From Streptomyces rimosus subsp. rimosus (GTDB lineage Bacteria; Actinomycetota; Actinomycetes; Streptomycetales; Streptomycetaceae), in the NCBI RefSeq assembly GCF_000720725.1, contig NZ_JOCQ01000001.1, positions 62,001-126,000 of the forward strand: 64,000 bases of DNA, in the 5' to 3' direction. Every line of letters begins with the position of its first letter. Positions within the stretch are counted from its first letter, which is position 1. The notes under the pieces were generated by a model. The model worked only from the letters and a program-made list of their open reading frames with translations. It was not told the origin of the DNA and did no database searches. Shown piece by piece: positions 36,235-44,538 of the stretch. The position numbers were made by a program, and so were the translations under genes.

Positions 36235-36546
36235 TCAGCCGAACCGCACGCTGGAAAAGGACGTGCTGCGCGGCGCCTGCTTACCCGGAGCGAGCGGAAT
36301 GGACCGCCCCTTGCACTTCTTGCGAGGGAAAAGGACGGCCGGCGTCTTCGTCGCGTTGCGGGGAGCTTGCGCGTGCTGTCCCATCGTCAGGCACCGGCCG
36401 TTCGGCGGGTTCTCGACGAGATACGACTGGCCTTTCGGCCCCAGCCAGATGAATGACCCCTTGGCGGCGAACGCTTCGCCCGTGGAAAGGGTCGTGGCGA
36501 AGGTGAGCCCCGCGAGAGCTACGACGACTGGACGGAAGACACGCAT
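36235..36546 (-). CDS. Small secreted protein, unknown function
   Basis: 103 residues with a clear signal peptide (MRVFRPVVVALAGLTFATTL, cleavage probably after EAFA). The mature part is about 75 residues, very basic, and has two cysteines (in NGRCLTM and KKCKGR) that could form one disulfide. It does not resemble a family I know. GAGG precedes the ATG. It is convergent with pflA, with 12 bases between the stops. Confidence 0.75.
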   Translation of the reverse strand: MRVFRPVVVALAGLTFATTLSTGEAFAAKGSFIWLGPKGQSYLVENPPNGRCLTMGQHAQAPRNATKTPAVLFPRKKCKGRSIPLAPGKQAPRSTSFSSVRFG

Positions 36547-36598
36547 CGTTCATCCTCAATTCTGGAACGGCTGACCGACCGGATCGGCCTTTGCCGGG

Positions 36599-37402
36599 TC
36601 AACGACACTCAGCTTTGTCCGACACGCCTGGTACGCCCCATCGGATCACTCCGGCACCCGCACGATTCCCCGCCGGGGCGAGCCGGGCGCATGCGTCGAA
36701 GCGGGCGAGGACGAGGCGTGCCATGGAGGCTTGGGCACCGAGCGGGCGGGCGGTGCACAGACAGCCCGCGCGGTCGGCCTCCGCGGCGAGACGGTCGGAA
36801 AAACGGCCGGGGGCCATGAGGTACGGGAGAACCGCGATACGGGTGCGGCCCTCCGCGCGCAGGGCCTGTGCCGTACGGGCCAGGGAGCGGGCCTCTTCGG
36901 GCCCGGCGCACAGCAGAGTCGGCCGTACCGGAACGGGGGCCCTCCGCTGCGCGCGCAGGACCGTGCTCAGGTGCCGGGCAGCGGCGTAACAGCTGTCATT
37001 GCCACCGGGCCGGCGCGAGCCCGCGGCGGCCAGAATCACGGCGTCGGCCGGCAAGCCGGTGTGCGATTCGGCCTCCCGGAGACGGTGCACGAGCGCTTCG
37101 GTCAGCAGCGGGTGCGGTGCCAGTGTATGCGCGGCGCGGGCGGGGCCCAGCAATGCGGGCAGGTCCACGGTGAAATGAAAGCCCGTACCCAGCAGCAAGG
37201 GCACCACGATCGCCGGCGCCCCGTGCAGAGCCGCCACGGCCTCGTCGACCGTGGGCCGGTGAATGTCGAAGAACGCGGCTTCCACCCGCAGCGTGGGACG
37301 TAGCGCGCGCACCCGTGCCAGCAACCGCTGCGTTTCCGTTTGCGCCCGGGCCTCGCGACTGCCGTGCGCGGCGGCAATCAGTACAGGAGAAAGGGAGGCC
37401 AT
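36599..37402 (-). CDS. Sirohydrochlorin chelatase-like protein (CbiX/SirB family)
   Basis: 267 residues. The opening LIAAAHGSREARAQTE holds the metal-binding histidine of the CbiX/SirB fold, and VVPLLLGTGFHFTVDLP holds the second conserved histidine. A second half repeats the fold (VILAAAGSR...IAVLPYLMAPGRFSD). It inserts ferrous iron or cobalt into sirohydrochlorin. Divergent placement from nirB, a siroheme enzyme, argues for iron insertion. The start at 37402 is chosen because it begins at the family N-terminus; an ATG at 37423 would add seven residues. Confidence 0.85.
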   Translation of the reverse strand: MASLSPVLIAAAHGSREARAQTETQRLLARVRALRPTLRVEAAFFDIHRPTVDEAVAALHGAPAIVVPLLLGTGFHFTVDLPALLGPARAAHTLAPHPLLTEALVHRLREAESHTGLPADAVILAAAGSRRPGGNDSCYAAARHLSTVLRAQRRAPVPVRPTLLCAGPEEARSLARTAQALRAEGRTRIAVLPYLMAPGRFSDRLAAEADRAGCLCTARPLGAQASMARLVLARFDACARLAPAGNRAGAGVIRWGVPGVSDKAECR

Positions 37403-37461
37403 GCCGTCACGATAAGGGCGCATTCCCGCCGCGATAAGACGCCGCCGGTCCCGGCCCCACC

Positions 37462-37475
37462 GGGACGACCGGCCC
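37462..37475. promoter_or_regulatory. Candidate DosR/OsdR-type box in the chelatase/nirB divergent gap
   Basis: GGGAC-GACC-GGCCC, the best match in the window together with that at 32877. It is 149 bases before the nirB ATG and 60 from the chelatase ATG. I did not recognise GlnR boxes, the usual control of Streptomyces nirB, in this gap. Confidence 0.45.
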
Positions 37476-37623
37476 TGATCAAAAGGCCGTTCGGCGCGGG
37501 GTACGGGCGCGGAGCGGGCATAGCCTGAAATCGCTGCGGCCCGGGAAGGCGCGGGCTTCGGGCGGCAGTCGGGGGAATTCGGAAAACGCGTCCCGGCGCC
37601 CAGCAGTTGGCAGGAGTGCTCTC

Positions 37624-40554
37624 ATGGTGTCATCCACCGACCGGCCCACCCTTGTACTCGTCGGCCACGGCATGGTCGGCCAGCGGCTGCTGGAGGAACT
37701 GGCCGTACGGGGCGCGCTCGCCGGGCCGGACAGAGCGGACGGGCCGGGCGGGGCCGACGGCCGGGACGAGGCCGGGGGGCCGGACGGCCGGGAGCTCCCG
37801 TCCACGGGTGACGGCACGGGTGACGGCCTGCGCTGGCGCGTCGTGATCCTCGCCGAGGAGGAGCGGCGCGCCTACGACCGCGTACACCTGTCCTCCCTCT
37901 TCACCGGCACCACCCCGGAGGAACTGAACCTCGCCGACCCCGACTTCCTCGAACGCCACGACATCACCCTGCGCCTCGGCGACCCCGCCACCGCCATCGA
38001 CACCGCCACCCGCACGGTGACCACACGCCGGGGCGCGGCCTGGCACTACGACGCGCTGGTGCTGGCCACCGGCTCGTACGCCTTCGTCCCACCGGTCCCC
38101 GGCCGGGACGCGCCCGGCTGCTTCGTCTACCGCACCGTCGAGGACGTCCGGGCCATCCGGGAAGCGGCGCGCGGCGCCCGTACCGCGGCCGTCGTCGGCG
38201 GCGGACTGCTGGGCCTGGAGGCGGTCGGGGCCCTGCGCTCGCTCGGCCTGGAGACGAGCGTGGTGGAGGCCGCGCCACGGCTGATGCCCGGCCAGGTGGA
38301 CCGGGGCGGATCCGATGTCCTGGCCCACACCATCGAGGCGATGGGCGTCCAGGTGCACACCGATGCGGCGATCACCGAGGTGTGGACCGGCGCCGACGGC
38401 CGCGTGCGCGGCCTGTCGCTGTCGGACGGCGGCAGCGTCCAGGCCGACCTCATCGTCTTCTCCGTGGGCGTACGGCCCCGCGACGAACTCGCCAGGACCG
38501 CCGGCCTCGACGTCGCGGACCGCGGCGGCATCGTGATCGACGCGCAGTGCCGCACCTCCGTACCCGAGATCTACGCGCTCGGCGAGTGCGCCCGCGCCGC
38601 CGACGGCAACGTCTACGGCCTCGTCGCCCCCGGCTACCGGATGGCGGAAGTCCTGGCGGACACCCTCACCGGCGCGGAGAACCGCTTCACCGGCGCCGAC
38701 ACCTCCACCAAGCTCAAACTGCTGGGCGCGGACGTCGCCTCCTTCGGCGACCCCTTCGCCCCGGACGCCGGCGGCTCGGTCCTGTGGGCCGACTCCGGCT
38801 CCGGCGTCTACAAGAAGCTGGTGCTCGGCCCGGACGGCAAGCTGATGGGCGGCATCCTGGTCGGCGACGCCGACGCGTACGGCACCCTGCGGCCCCTCGT
38901 GGGAGCCCAGCTGCCCGGCCCGGCCGCCTCCTTCCTGCTGCCCGCCGACGAGTCGGGCCCGGTGGACACCACCGCGGTGCTGCCCGACGACGCGGTGATC
39001 TGCTCGTGCAACGGCGTCACGAAGAAGGCCCTGCGCGACGCGGTCCGCGGCGGCGCGCACGACCTGGCCGCCGTGAAGAAGTGCACCGGCGCCGGCACCC
39101 AGTGCGGAGGCTGCGTCGGCGCCGTAACGTCGATCATGGAAGCGCAACTGGCGGCCGAGGGGATCGAGACGGGGCCGGGCGGACTGTGCCCGGACTTCAC
39201 ACAGACCCGCCGCGAGCTGTACGAGATCGTCCGGGTGACCGGCATCGACAGCTTCACCCGCCTGGCGGGGGAGTACGGCGTACCCGGCCCGGACGGCAAG
39301 CCGCCGCACGGCTGCGCGGTCTGCCGCCCGACCGTCGCCTCGCTCCTCGCCACCCTGGGCCCCGAACTCGGCCTGCACCACATCCTCGACGGTGAACAGG
39401 CCGCCCTCCAGGACACCAACGACCTCTTCCTCGCCAACCTCCAGAAGGACGGCACCTACTCCGTGGTGCCCCGCCTGCCCGCCGGTGAGATCAGCCCGGA
39501 CCACCTCATCGTGCTCGGCGAGGTCGCCCGCGAATTCGGCCTCTACACCAAACTCACCGGCGGCCAGCGCATCGACCTGTTCGGTGCCACCGTCGACCAG
39601 CTGCCGGACATCTGGCGCCGGCTGGTCGACGCCGGCCTCGAATCGGGCCACGCGTACGGCAAATCCCTGCGCACCGCGAAATCCTGCGCCGGTTCCCGCT
39701 GGTGCCGCTTCGGGCAGCGCGATTCCGTCGGCATGGCCGTGGAACTGGAACTGCGCTACCGCGGACTGCGGTCCCCGCACAAACTCAAGCTGGCCGCTTC
39801 GGGCTGCATCCGCGAATGCGCCGAGGCCCAGAGCAAGGACGTCGGCGTCATCGCCACGGCCAAGGGCTGGAATCTCTACGTGGGCGGCAACGGCGGCACC
39901 AAACCCCGCCACGCGGACCTGCTCGCCCAGGACCTGGGCGACGCGGAACTGATCCGCACCATCGACCGCTTCCTCATGTTCTACATCCGCACCGCGGAAC
40001 GCCTGGAACGCACCGCGACCTGGCTGGAGCGCATCGACGGCGGAATCGACCACATCCGGGACGTGGTCCTGCACGACTCCCTCGGACTGGCCGGGGAACT
40101 CGAAACCCAGATGCAGCGCCACGTGGACGCCTACCGCGACGAATGGCAGGCCGTTCTCGAAGACCCGGCCAAACTCCGCCGCTTCACCAGCTCCTTCCCC
40201 GCCCCCACCGGCCCGGCCGCCCCCGGCCATGTCCAGGTCCGTACGCACGAGGGCGACTGGCGGTCGGTCTGCCTCCTCGACGAACTCGAACCCGGACGCG
40301 GCATCCCGGTCCGCGTCGGCGACGAACCGGACCCCGTCGCCCTCTTCCGCTCCCCGGACGGCGAACTCTTCGCCGTCTCCGACACCGACCCCGTCTCGCA
40401 CGCGGGCATCATCTCGCGCGGTATCTACGGCGCGGTCGACGGCGCCCCGGTGGTGACCTCACCCATGTACAAGCAGCGCTTCGACCTGCGCACGGGCGCC
40501 TGCTTGGACGACGAGGGGCAGCGACTCGCCGTGCGAGCGGTCAGGGTGTTGTAG
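37624..40554 (+). CDS. nirB: Assimilatory-type nitrite reductase, NirB-NirD fusion
   Basis: 976 residues reducing nitrite to ammonium with NAD(P)H. An FAD/NAD-binding reductase half (GGGLLGLEAVGAL) is followed by a BFD-like [2Fe-2S] domain (CSCNGVTKKALRDAV...QCGGC). A siroheme/[4Fe-4S] domain has ligands C688, C694, C728 and C732. The last 110 residues form the NirD Rieske-like domain (DWRSVCLLDELEPGRGIPV) without Rieske cysteines, normally a separate subunit. An insertion of about 40 Gly/Asp-rich residues sits in the first Rossmann fold (residues about 25-70). AGGAG lies 8 bases before the ATG. It completes a nitrate-to-ammonium route with narGHJI. Confidence 0.95.
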   Translation: MVSSTDRPTLVLVGHGMVGQRLLEELAVRGALAGPDRADGPGGADGRDEAGGPDGRELPSTGDGTGDGLRWRVVILAEEERRAYDRVHLSSLFTGTTPEELNLADPDFLERHDITLRLGDPATAIDTATRTVTTRRGAAWHYDALVLATGSYAFVPPVPGRDAPGCFVYRTVEDVRAIREAARGARTAAVVGGGLLGLEAVGALRSLGLETSVVEAAPRLMPGQVDRGGSDVLAHTIEAMGVQVHTDAAITEVWTGADGRVRGLSLSDGGSVQADLIVFSVGVRPRDELARTAGLDVADRGGIVIDAQCRTSVPEIYALGECARAADGNVYGLVAPGYRMAEVLADTLTGAENRFTGADTSTKLKLLGADVASFGDPFAPDAGGSVLWADSGSGVYKKLVLGPDGKLMGGILVGDADAYGTLRPLVGAQLPGPAASFLLPADESGPVDTTAVLPDDAVICSCNGVTKKALRDAVRGGAHDLAAVKKCTGAGTQCGGCVGAVTSIMEAQLAAEGIETGPGGLCPDFTQTRRELYEIVRVTGIDSFTRLAGEYGVPGPDGKPPHGCAVCRPTVASLLATLGPELGLHHILDGEQAALQDTNDLFLANLQKDGTYSVVPRLPAGEISPDHLIVLGEVAREFGLYTKLTGGQRIDLFGATVDQLPDIWRRLVDAGLESGHAYGKSLRTAKSCAGSRWCRFGQRDSVGMAVELELRYRGLRSPHKLKLAASGCIRECAEAQSKDVGVIATAKGWNLYVGGNGGTKPRHADLLAQDLGDAELIRTIDRFLMFYIRTAERLERTATWLERIDGGIDHIRDVVLHDSLGLAGELETQMQRHVDAYRDEWQAVLEDPAKLRRFTSSFPAPTGPAAPGHVQVRTHEGDWRSVCLLDELEPGRGIPVRVGDEPDPVALFRSPDGELFAVSDTDPVSHAGIISRGIYGAVDGAPVVTSPMYKQRFDLRTGACLDDEGQRLAVRAVRVL

Positions 40555-40588
40555 CCGGCCGGCCCGGCCAGGTGCCCGCCGCCGCAGT

Positions 40589-40622
40589 GACGCCCCGCCC
40601 GAGTCCGGTCGGACGGGGCGTC
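40589..40622. terminator. Terminator hairpin after nirB
   Basis: GACGCCCCG (40589) pairs with CGGGGCGTC (40614-40622), extended inward by three further pairs after one mismatch, with an 8-base loop. It is placed between the convergent nirB and hemopexin-like stops. Confidence 0.75.
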
Positions 40623-40651
40623 GTACCGCCCTGGGCGTCATGCCGCGCGGA

Positions 40652-41323
40652 TCACCTGAAGAAGTTCCAGTTCCCCTCGATCGGCAGCGGGTAGCCGCTG
40701 TCGGTCCGGTCGCTGACCAGGTCGTACCGGACGTACTGGTCGTCCTTGAACAGGTACACCTTGTCCGTGTCGAGCACCGAGTTGACGGCCGCGTCGATAC
40801 CCCGCTGGAAGTTCTCCGGCAGCCCGCGCCAGCCGCGCAGGATGGGCGTCGGCCCGCCGAGGAGCTTGTCGTTGGGAACGTCGTAGCGGATGTACAGGTC
40901 GTCCTTGAAGAACCAGCTGACGTTCGGGTCGCTCTGGTGGTTGACGGCCGCGTCGATGCCGAGCTGGAAGTCCGGCGGCAGCCCCTTCCACGCCTCCGCG
41001 ATGCTGAGCGGGTAGCCCGGCTCCACCTTGTCGGAGTCCAGGTCGTAGCGGACGTACTGGCTGTCCTTGAAGAGGTACACGATCTGCGGCTGGTCCCGGC
41101 GGTTGAGCGCGGCGTCGATACGGCGCCCGAAGGTGTCCACCAGGCCGGGCCAGTTGCCCTCGATGAGCTTCGGGTAGCCGTCGAAGCCGTGGTCCTCCTT
41201 CATGTCGTAGCGCGCGTAGGAGTTGTCCTTGAGGACCCACGTGATGGGGTCGTTGCCCTTGGCCCTCACCACGGCGTCGATACGCCGGTAGAAGGATCCC
41301 GGTGAAGCGGTCTGCTCTGCCAC
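40652..41323 (-). CDS. Hemopexin-like repeat protein
   Basis: 223 residues forming four repeats of about 52 residues. Each carries a variant of (L/F)FKD-x-YxRYD (for example VYLFKDDQYVRYD) and an (R/L)GIDAA(V/L)N helix, so it is probably a four-bladed hemopexin-type propeller. No signal peptide is seen, so it may be intracellular. Related bacterial and plant proteins bind small ligands or haem; no ligand can be named here. The GTG at 41323 is chosen because GAGAGG lies 9 bases upstream; another GTG 9 bases earlier would add MWN. Confidence 0.85.
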   Translation of the reverse strand: MAEQTASPGSFYRRIDAVVRAKGNDPITWVLKDNSYARYDMKEDHGFDGYPKLIEGNWPGLVDTFGRRIDAALNRRDQPQIVYLFKDSQYVRYDLDSDKVEPGYPLSIAEAWKGLPPDFQLGIDAAVNHQSDPNVSWFFKDDLYIRYDVPNDKLLGGPTPILRGWRGLPENFQRGIDAAVNSVLDTDKVYLFKDDQYVRYDLVSDRTDSGYPLPIEGNWNFFR

Positions 41324-41728
41324 GTTCCACACCCTCTCGCGGTCGATGGGTCTGGTTCACGCCTGCCGGCCGGCGGCTGTGCGAGCTCGCTCCGTCACAT
41401 TGCCAGCCCACTACGGTCGTGTCACGCCACCATCACGCATCGGCTCATTCCTCACCACTCCGCCATTCGGATCGGGCCATGCCACACCCACCCAAACATC
41501 CCCCGTGGCCACGTGCTTCACCCGCGCGCCCCGGGGCCCCCGCGGACCGTCGTGGATCCGTAACAGCGCCCGACGGACGCAACCCGCGAAGTGATCCGTT
41601 CATCTGGATGGTTGGCGAGGGGCGGGGACGCCTTCGAGCGTCACTTCCTGCTCGGCCGTCACACCATGAGTGATTGACGACATGTTCGGTGGATGCGACA
41701 TGGGGGAGCTCCACGGAAGGGGAAGTCC
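41324..41728. other. 405-base intergenic region
   Basis: It separates the divergent hemopexin-like and small secreted genes and must hold both promoters. I see no ORF with a ribosome site, no strong hairpin and no convincing -35/-10 pair. A TTGACG at 41674 lacks a good partner. Confidence 0.5.
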
Positions 41729-42172
41729 ATGACCAGGACGATGAAGACCGGAACGACGAAGACCGGGACGCAGGCGCTGAGCCGGCGCCGCGTGGCCGTG
41801 ACCGGCGCGCTGGGGCTGGCCACCGTGGCGCTGGCCGCCGTGCCCGCACACGCCAAGGGCAACGTGGACGTCACGGCGCCGGGCACGGCGGCGGTCGGCA
41901 AAGCCTTCACGGTCACCGCGCAGGGGGAGGACGACGCGACCAACTACAAGCGGGTATGTCTGGAAGACCGCAGCGGCGGCCGGGCCTGGCACCAGGTGGC
42001 TTGCGGCGCCACGGTCGGTCGGGGAACGGAGGCGCGGGTCGTGGCCCAGGCAAAGGGTACGCATCGCGGCACTCTGGAATTCCGTGCCGTGCTGTACGGG
42101 CTGAGCGGCCCGCAGGACAAGCATCCGACGCGGATGCGGAATTCGGACGTGGTGAAGGTGCAGGTTCGTTGA
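41729..42172 (+). CDS. Small secreted protein, unknown function
   Basis: 147 residues. The N-terminus LSRRRVAVTGALGLATVALA followed by AVPAHAK is a Tat-like or Sec signal with cleavage at AHA. The mature domain of about 105 residues looks all-beta (VDVTAPGTAAVGKAFTVTAQ) and has two cysteines (RVCLED, VACGAT) that could form a disulfide, like an Ig-type or adhesive fold. No family was recognised. GGAAGGGGAAG lies upstream of the ATG. Confidence 0.75.
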   Translation: MTRTMKTGTTKTGTQALSRRRVAVTGALGLATVALAAVPAHAKGNVDVTAPGTAAVGKAFTVTAQGEDDATNYKRVCLEDRSGGRAWHQVACGATVGRGTEARVVAQAKGTHRGTLEFRAVLYGLSGPQDKHPTRMRNSDVVKVQVR

Positions 42173-42232
42173 CGAAGCCGTGAAGCCGTGAAGCCGTTAA
42201 GTCGGGCAGCCGTTAAGCCGGGCAGCGGTACG
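42172..42232 (+). repeat. Short direct repeats after the secreted protein gene
   Basis: Three consecutive copies of GAAGCCGT(G/T) are followed by two copies of CCGTTAAG(T/C)CGGGCAG. Units of 9 and about 16 bases lie immediately after the stop codon at 42172. They are too short and few for a CRISPR and are probably slippage products. Confidence 0.7.
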
Positions 42233-42393
42233 GCGGCCGTCGGCGCGGGACGGTGAGGCGGGGTGATGCGCCCCGTCCCACCGTCCCTCTTCCGTACGGT
42301 GAGGTACGTCGCCTGACGCGTCCGGTACGCCCCGCTGCCTGCGCCCACGACGTTTCGGCGGCGGCCGAAACAACCCGGGCCTACCGTCCAGCC

Positions 42394-42852
42394 ATGACTT
42401 CACACACCTACGCCACCCACCTGCGCTGGGACGGTTCCACCGCCGCGGGCATCCGCTCCTACTCCCGCGACCACGTCGCCACCGCACCACCCGCGGCCGC
42501 GGAGGTGGCGTTGAGCGCGGACCCGGCGTTCCGGGGCACCCCTGAGCGGCTCAACCCCGAGCAGCTCCTCGTCATGGCCGCCTCGTCCTGCCAGATGCTG
42601 TCGTTCCTCGGCGCCGCCGCCCGCGCCGGCCTCGACGTACGGTCGTACGACGACGAAGCGACGAGCCATCTCGACCTGACGGCCGAGCCCGTCCGCCTCG
42701 GAACGATCGACCTGGCGGTCACCGTCAAGGTCGCTGCCGGGACCGACCAGGCCAAGGTCCAGGAGCTGGCGGAACAGGCCCACCGCGAGTGTTACATCGC
42801 CAACTCGCTGTCGGTTCCTGTCGAGGTGACCATCACGGTGGTGAGCGAATGA
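42394..42852 (+). CDS. OsmC-family peroxiredoxin-like protein
   Basis: 152 residues. The redox cysteines of the family appear as ASSCQMLSF and HRECYIANSL, and NPEQLLVMA is the conserved turn before the first. Family members reduce organic hydroperoxides in the cytoplasm. The N-terminal ATHLRWDGSTAAGIRSYSRDH is the strand pair typical of YhfA/OsmC proteins. The gene is monocistronic. Confidence 0.9.
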   Translation: MTSHTYATHLRWDGSTAAGIRSYSRDHVATAPPAAAEVALSADPAFRGTPERLNPEQLLVMAASSCQMLSFLGAAARAGLDVRSYDDEATSHLDLTAEPVRLGTIDLAVTVKVAAGTDQAKVQELAEQAHRECYIANSLSVPVEVTITVVSE

Positions 42853-42879
42853 CACGCAACCGGACCGGCTCGTTGCCGC

Positions 42880-43206
42880 TCACCGCCTGAGCTCACCGTC
42901 GTGCTTGCTGCCGTGCGCCTTCAATTCGGTGCCGTTCGGGCCGGTCTCGTAATGGGTCACCGTGCCGGGTCTTTGGTTTTCGCCGAACAGGTCCGCCCAC
43001 GATGCGTAGGCGCCGATCGACTGGTTCACGAGGAGGCCGATCACGGCGAAGACCGACAGCTGGGTTGCCAGCAGGAGGCCGACGCGGCCGAGGACCGAGC
43101 GCCGGTCGCGCTTGGACAGGCGTGGCCACGACCAGACGGTGAGGACGAAGAGTGCTGCCGCGAACAGGACGGCCAGGAGCAGCACTTTTTTGCTGGTGAG
43201 CTCCAT
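42880..43206 (-). CDS. Small two-helix membrane protein resembling a truncated esterase N-terminus
   Basis: 108 residues with two hydrophobic segments (VLLLAVLFAAALFVLTVWSW; VGLLLATQLSVFAVIGLLVN) and a charged tail. The pattern helix, basic loop, helix, then YASWADLFG resembles the membrane anchor of Streptomyces alpha/beta-hydrolase (esterase D-like) proteins, but the catalytic domain is absent: the frame stops 30 residues later and OsmC lies beyond on the other strand. It may be a remnant or a stand-alone small membrane protein. Confidence 0.6.
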   Translation of the reverse strand: MELTSKKVLLLAVLFAAALFVLTVWSWPRLSKRDRRSVLGRVGLLLATQLSVFAVIGLLVNQSIGAYASWADLFGENQRPGTVTHYETGPNGTELKAHGSKHDGELRR

Positions 43207-43514
43207 GCGGTGCTTTCTTTCGGGCGGTCGGTCATCGGGGCCGCGGGAAAACCTCGGTCACTGGAAAGCCATCGGTGTAATGGTTCGGTTACGGCGATTG
43301 GAACTCGTGTTTCTCCTCGGCCCGGATGAGAGGCGAATGATGTCTGACCGGCTAGATGGTGAGAGGCGCCGGTACGGTTTCGTGGCGTTCGTCACCCGGG
43401 CCGGGTGGCATTGTCAGGGCCGATTGCAGCTAAGAGGCGCTTTCACGCATATCCTCTAATGTCACCTGCCGACGCCGGTAAACCCTGGATCGGCCGCCTC
43501 GTGAGGAGCAGTGC
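43207..43514. other. 308-base intergenic region
   Basis: This is the divergent gap between the small membrane protein and the rhomboid-like gene, visibly poorer in GC than its surroundings near 43250-43330. No supported ORF or hairpin was found. TATCCT at 43450 is a possible -10 for the rhomboid-like gene, but no good -35 is at the right distance. Confidence 0.4.
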
Positions 43515-44141
43515 GTGACGATGCCGACCGCCGGCTTGAGGAATCAGCCATGGGCCCTGGTCCGGAGGCTGCCGGCGACGACGCTGTACGTCGTACTGCT
43601 CGCCGCCACCGCCGTCTGGCTGGCCGCCCAGCCGCTGCACGAGCAGAAACGCTTCATCCGGCACAGCAGCAGCAATGTGCACCACCTGGAGGTCGGCAAG
43701 TGGTGGACCCTGTTGACCAGCGGTCTGGTGGTCGACGGGGTGCCCGTGCTGCTCGGTATCGGTGCGGTGGCCGCGGCGCTCGGGCGCGCCGAGTGGCGCT
43801 GGGGCAGTGCGCGCGGCCTGGGCGTCTTCCTCTTCGGGCACGTGGCGGCGACCTTGCTCACTCAGGGCGTCGTGTGGCTGATGCGGCTCGCGCACATACC
43901 GGGCGCGCTGGCCCGCATGCAGGACGTCGGCATCAGCTACGGCCTGGTGGCCACCGTCGCGTGCCTGCTGGCACTGGGCGGCAAGCACGCCCGGCGCTAC
44001 GGTCTGCCGGCGCTCGCCGTGGTCCTGGCCGTCGCCTGGACGGTCAACCAGGAACTGGCCGATGCCGGGCACCTGGTCGCGCTGGGGCTCGGTGTCCTGG
44101 CCTCGCGCACCCGCTGGTTCCGGGCCGACGTACCGGAGTGA
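43515..44141 (+). CDS. Rhomboid-like integral membrane protein
   Basis: 208 residues with about six hydrophobic segments. GISYGLVA in a later helix resembles the GxSG serine site of rhomboid proteases, and DAGHLVALGLG in the last helix resembles their histidine site; HHLEVGKWWTLLTSGLV matches the amphipathic loop region. The GxSG glycine is replaced by tyrosine-glycine, so protease activity is uncertain. GAGGAG lies 6 bases before the GTG start. Confidence 0.75.
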   Translation: MTMPTAGLRNQPWALVRRLPATTLYVVLLAATAVWLAAQPLHEQKRFIRHSSSNVHHLEVGKWWTLLTSGLVVDGVPVLLGIGAVAAALGRAEWRWGSARGLGVFLFGHVAATLLTQGVVWLMRLAHIPGALARMQDVGISYGLVATVACLLALGGKHARRYGLPALAVVLAVAWTVNQELADAGHLVALGLGVLASRTRWFRADVPE

Positions 44142-44289
44142 GGAGGACAGGCGGCTGACGGGGCGCCCGGCAGGCTTGCGCCGGAATCTCGCCACCCCCG
44201 AACGCCCCCGCGTCGCCATGCAGCCCTCCACCTGCATCAACGCGGTCTTCGCCCGGTTCCCCTGAGCGCCCCCACGCCCCCGCCGCCCT

Positions 44290-44538
44290 TCAAGCCGCCC
44301 AGCGCTTCCGCTGGCGGCGGGTGCGCAGTTTGCGGCGCTCCTCCTCGTCCGTGCCTCCCCAGATGCCGTAGTTCTGGCCCGTCTCCAGTGCCCATTCCAG
44401 GCACTCGGCGGCGACCGGGCATTGTCGGCATACCGCCTTGGCGTCCGCTTGTTGTTGGGCGGCGGGGCCTGTTACTCCTACGGGGAAGAAGAGTTCCGGG
44501 TCCTCGTCCAGGCACGCCGCTTGTTCCCACCACTCCAT
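44290..44538 (-). CDS. WhiB-family iron-sulfur regulator (Wbl)
   Basis: 82 residues. The four cluster cysteines are C9, C37, C40 and C46 (CxxCxxxxxC), followed by the GIWGG turn and a basic tail (RRKLRTRRQRKR). These Fe-S proteins are restricted to actinobacteria, respond to O2 or NO and act through the principal sigma factor or partner regulators. The start at 44538 (MEWWEQAAC) is chosen because it matches the Wbl N-terminus; the frame is open to 44607. Confidence 0.93.
   Translation of the reverse strand: MEWWEQAACLDEDPELFFPVGVTGPAAQQQADAKAVCRQCPVAAECLEWALETGQNYGIWGGTDEEERRKLRTRRQRKRWAA

Noticed and set aside
37424..37623. GlnR operator before nirB
   Set aside because: Streptomyces nirB is often GlnR-controlled, but I could not find a convincing GTnAC-N6-GAAAC element; a DosR-like box is present instead.
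41674..41702. Promoter with TTGACG before the small secreted protein
   Set aside because: The hexamer at the proper distance (GACATG) does not resemble a -10 element.
42172..42232. Possible CRISPR-like array
   Set aside because: Units are 9-16 bases, few and without spacers, and no cas genes are nearby.
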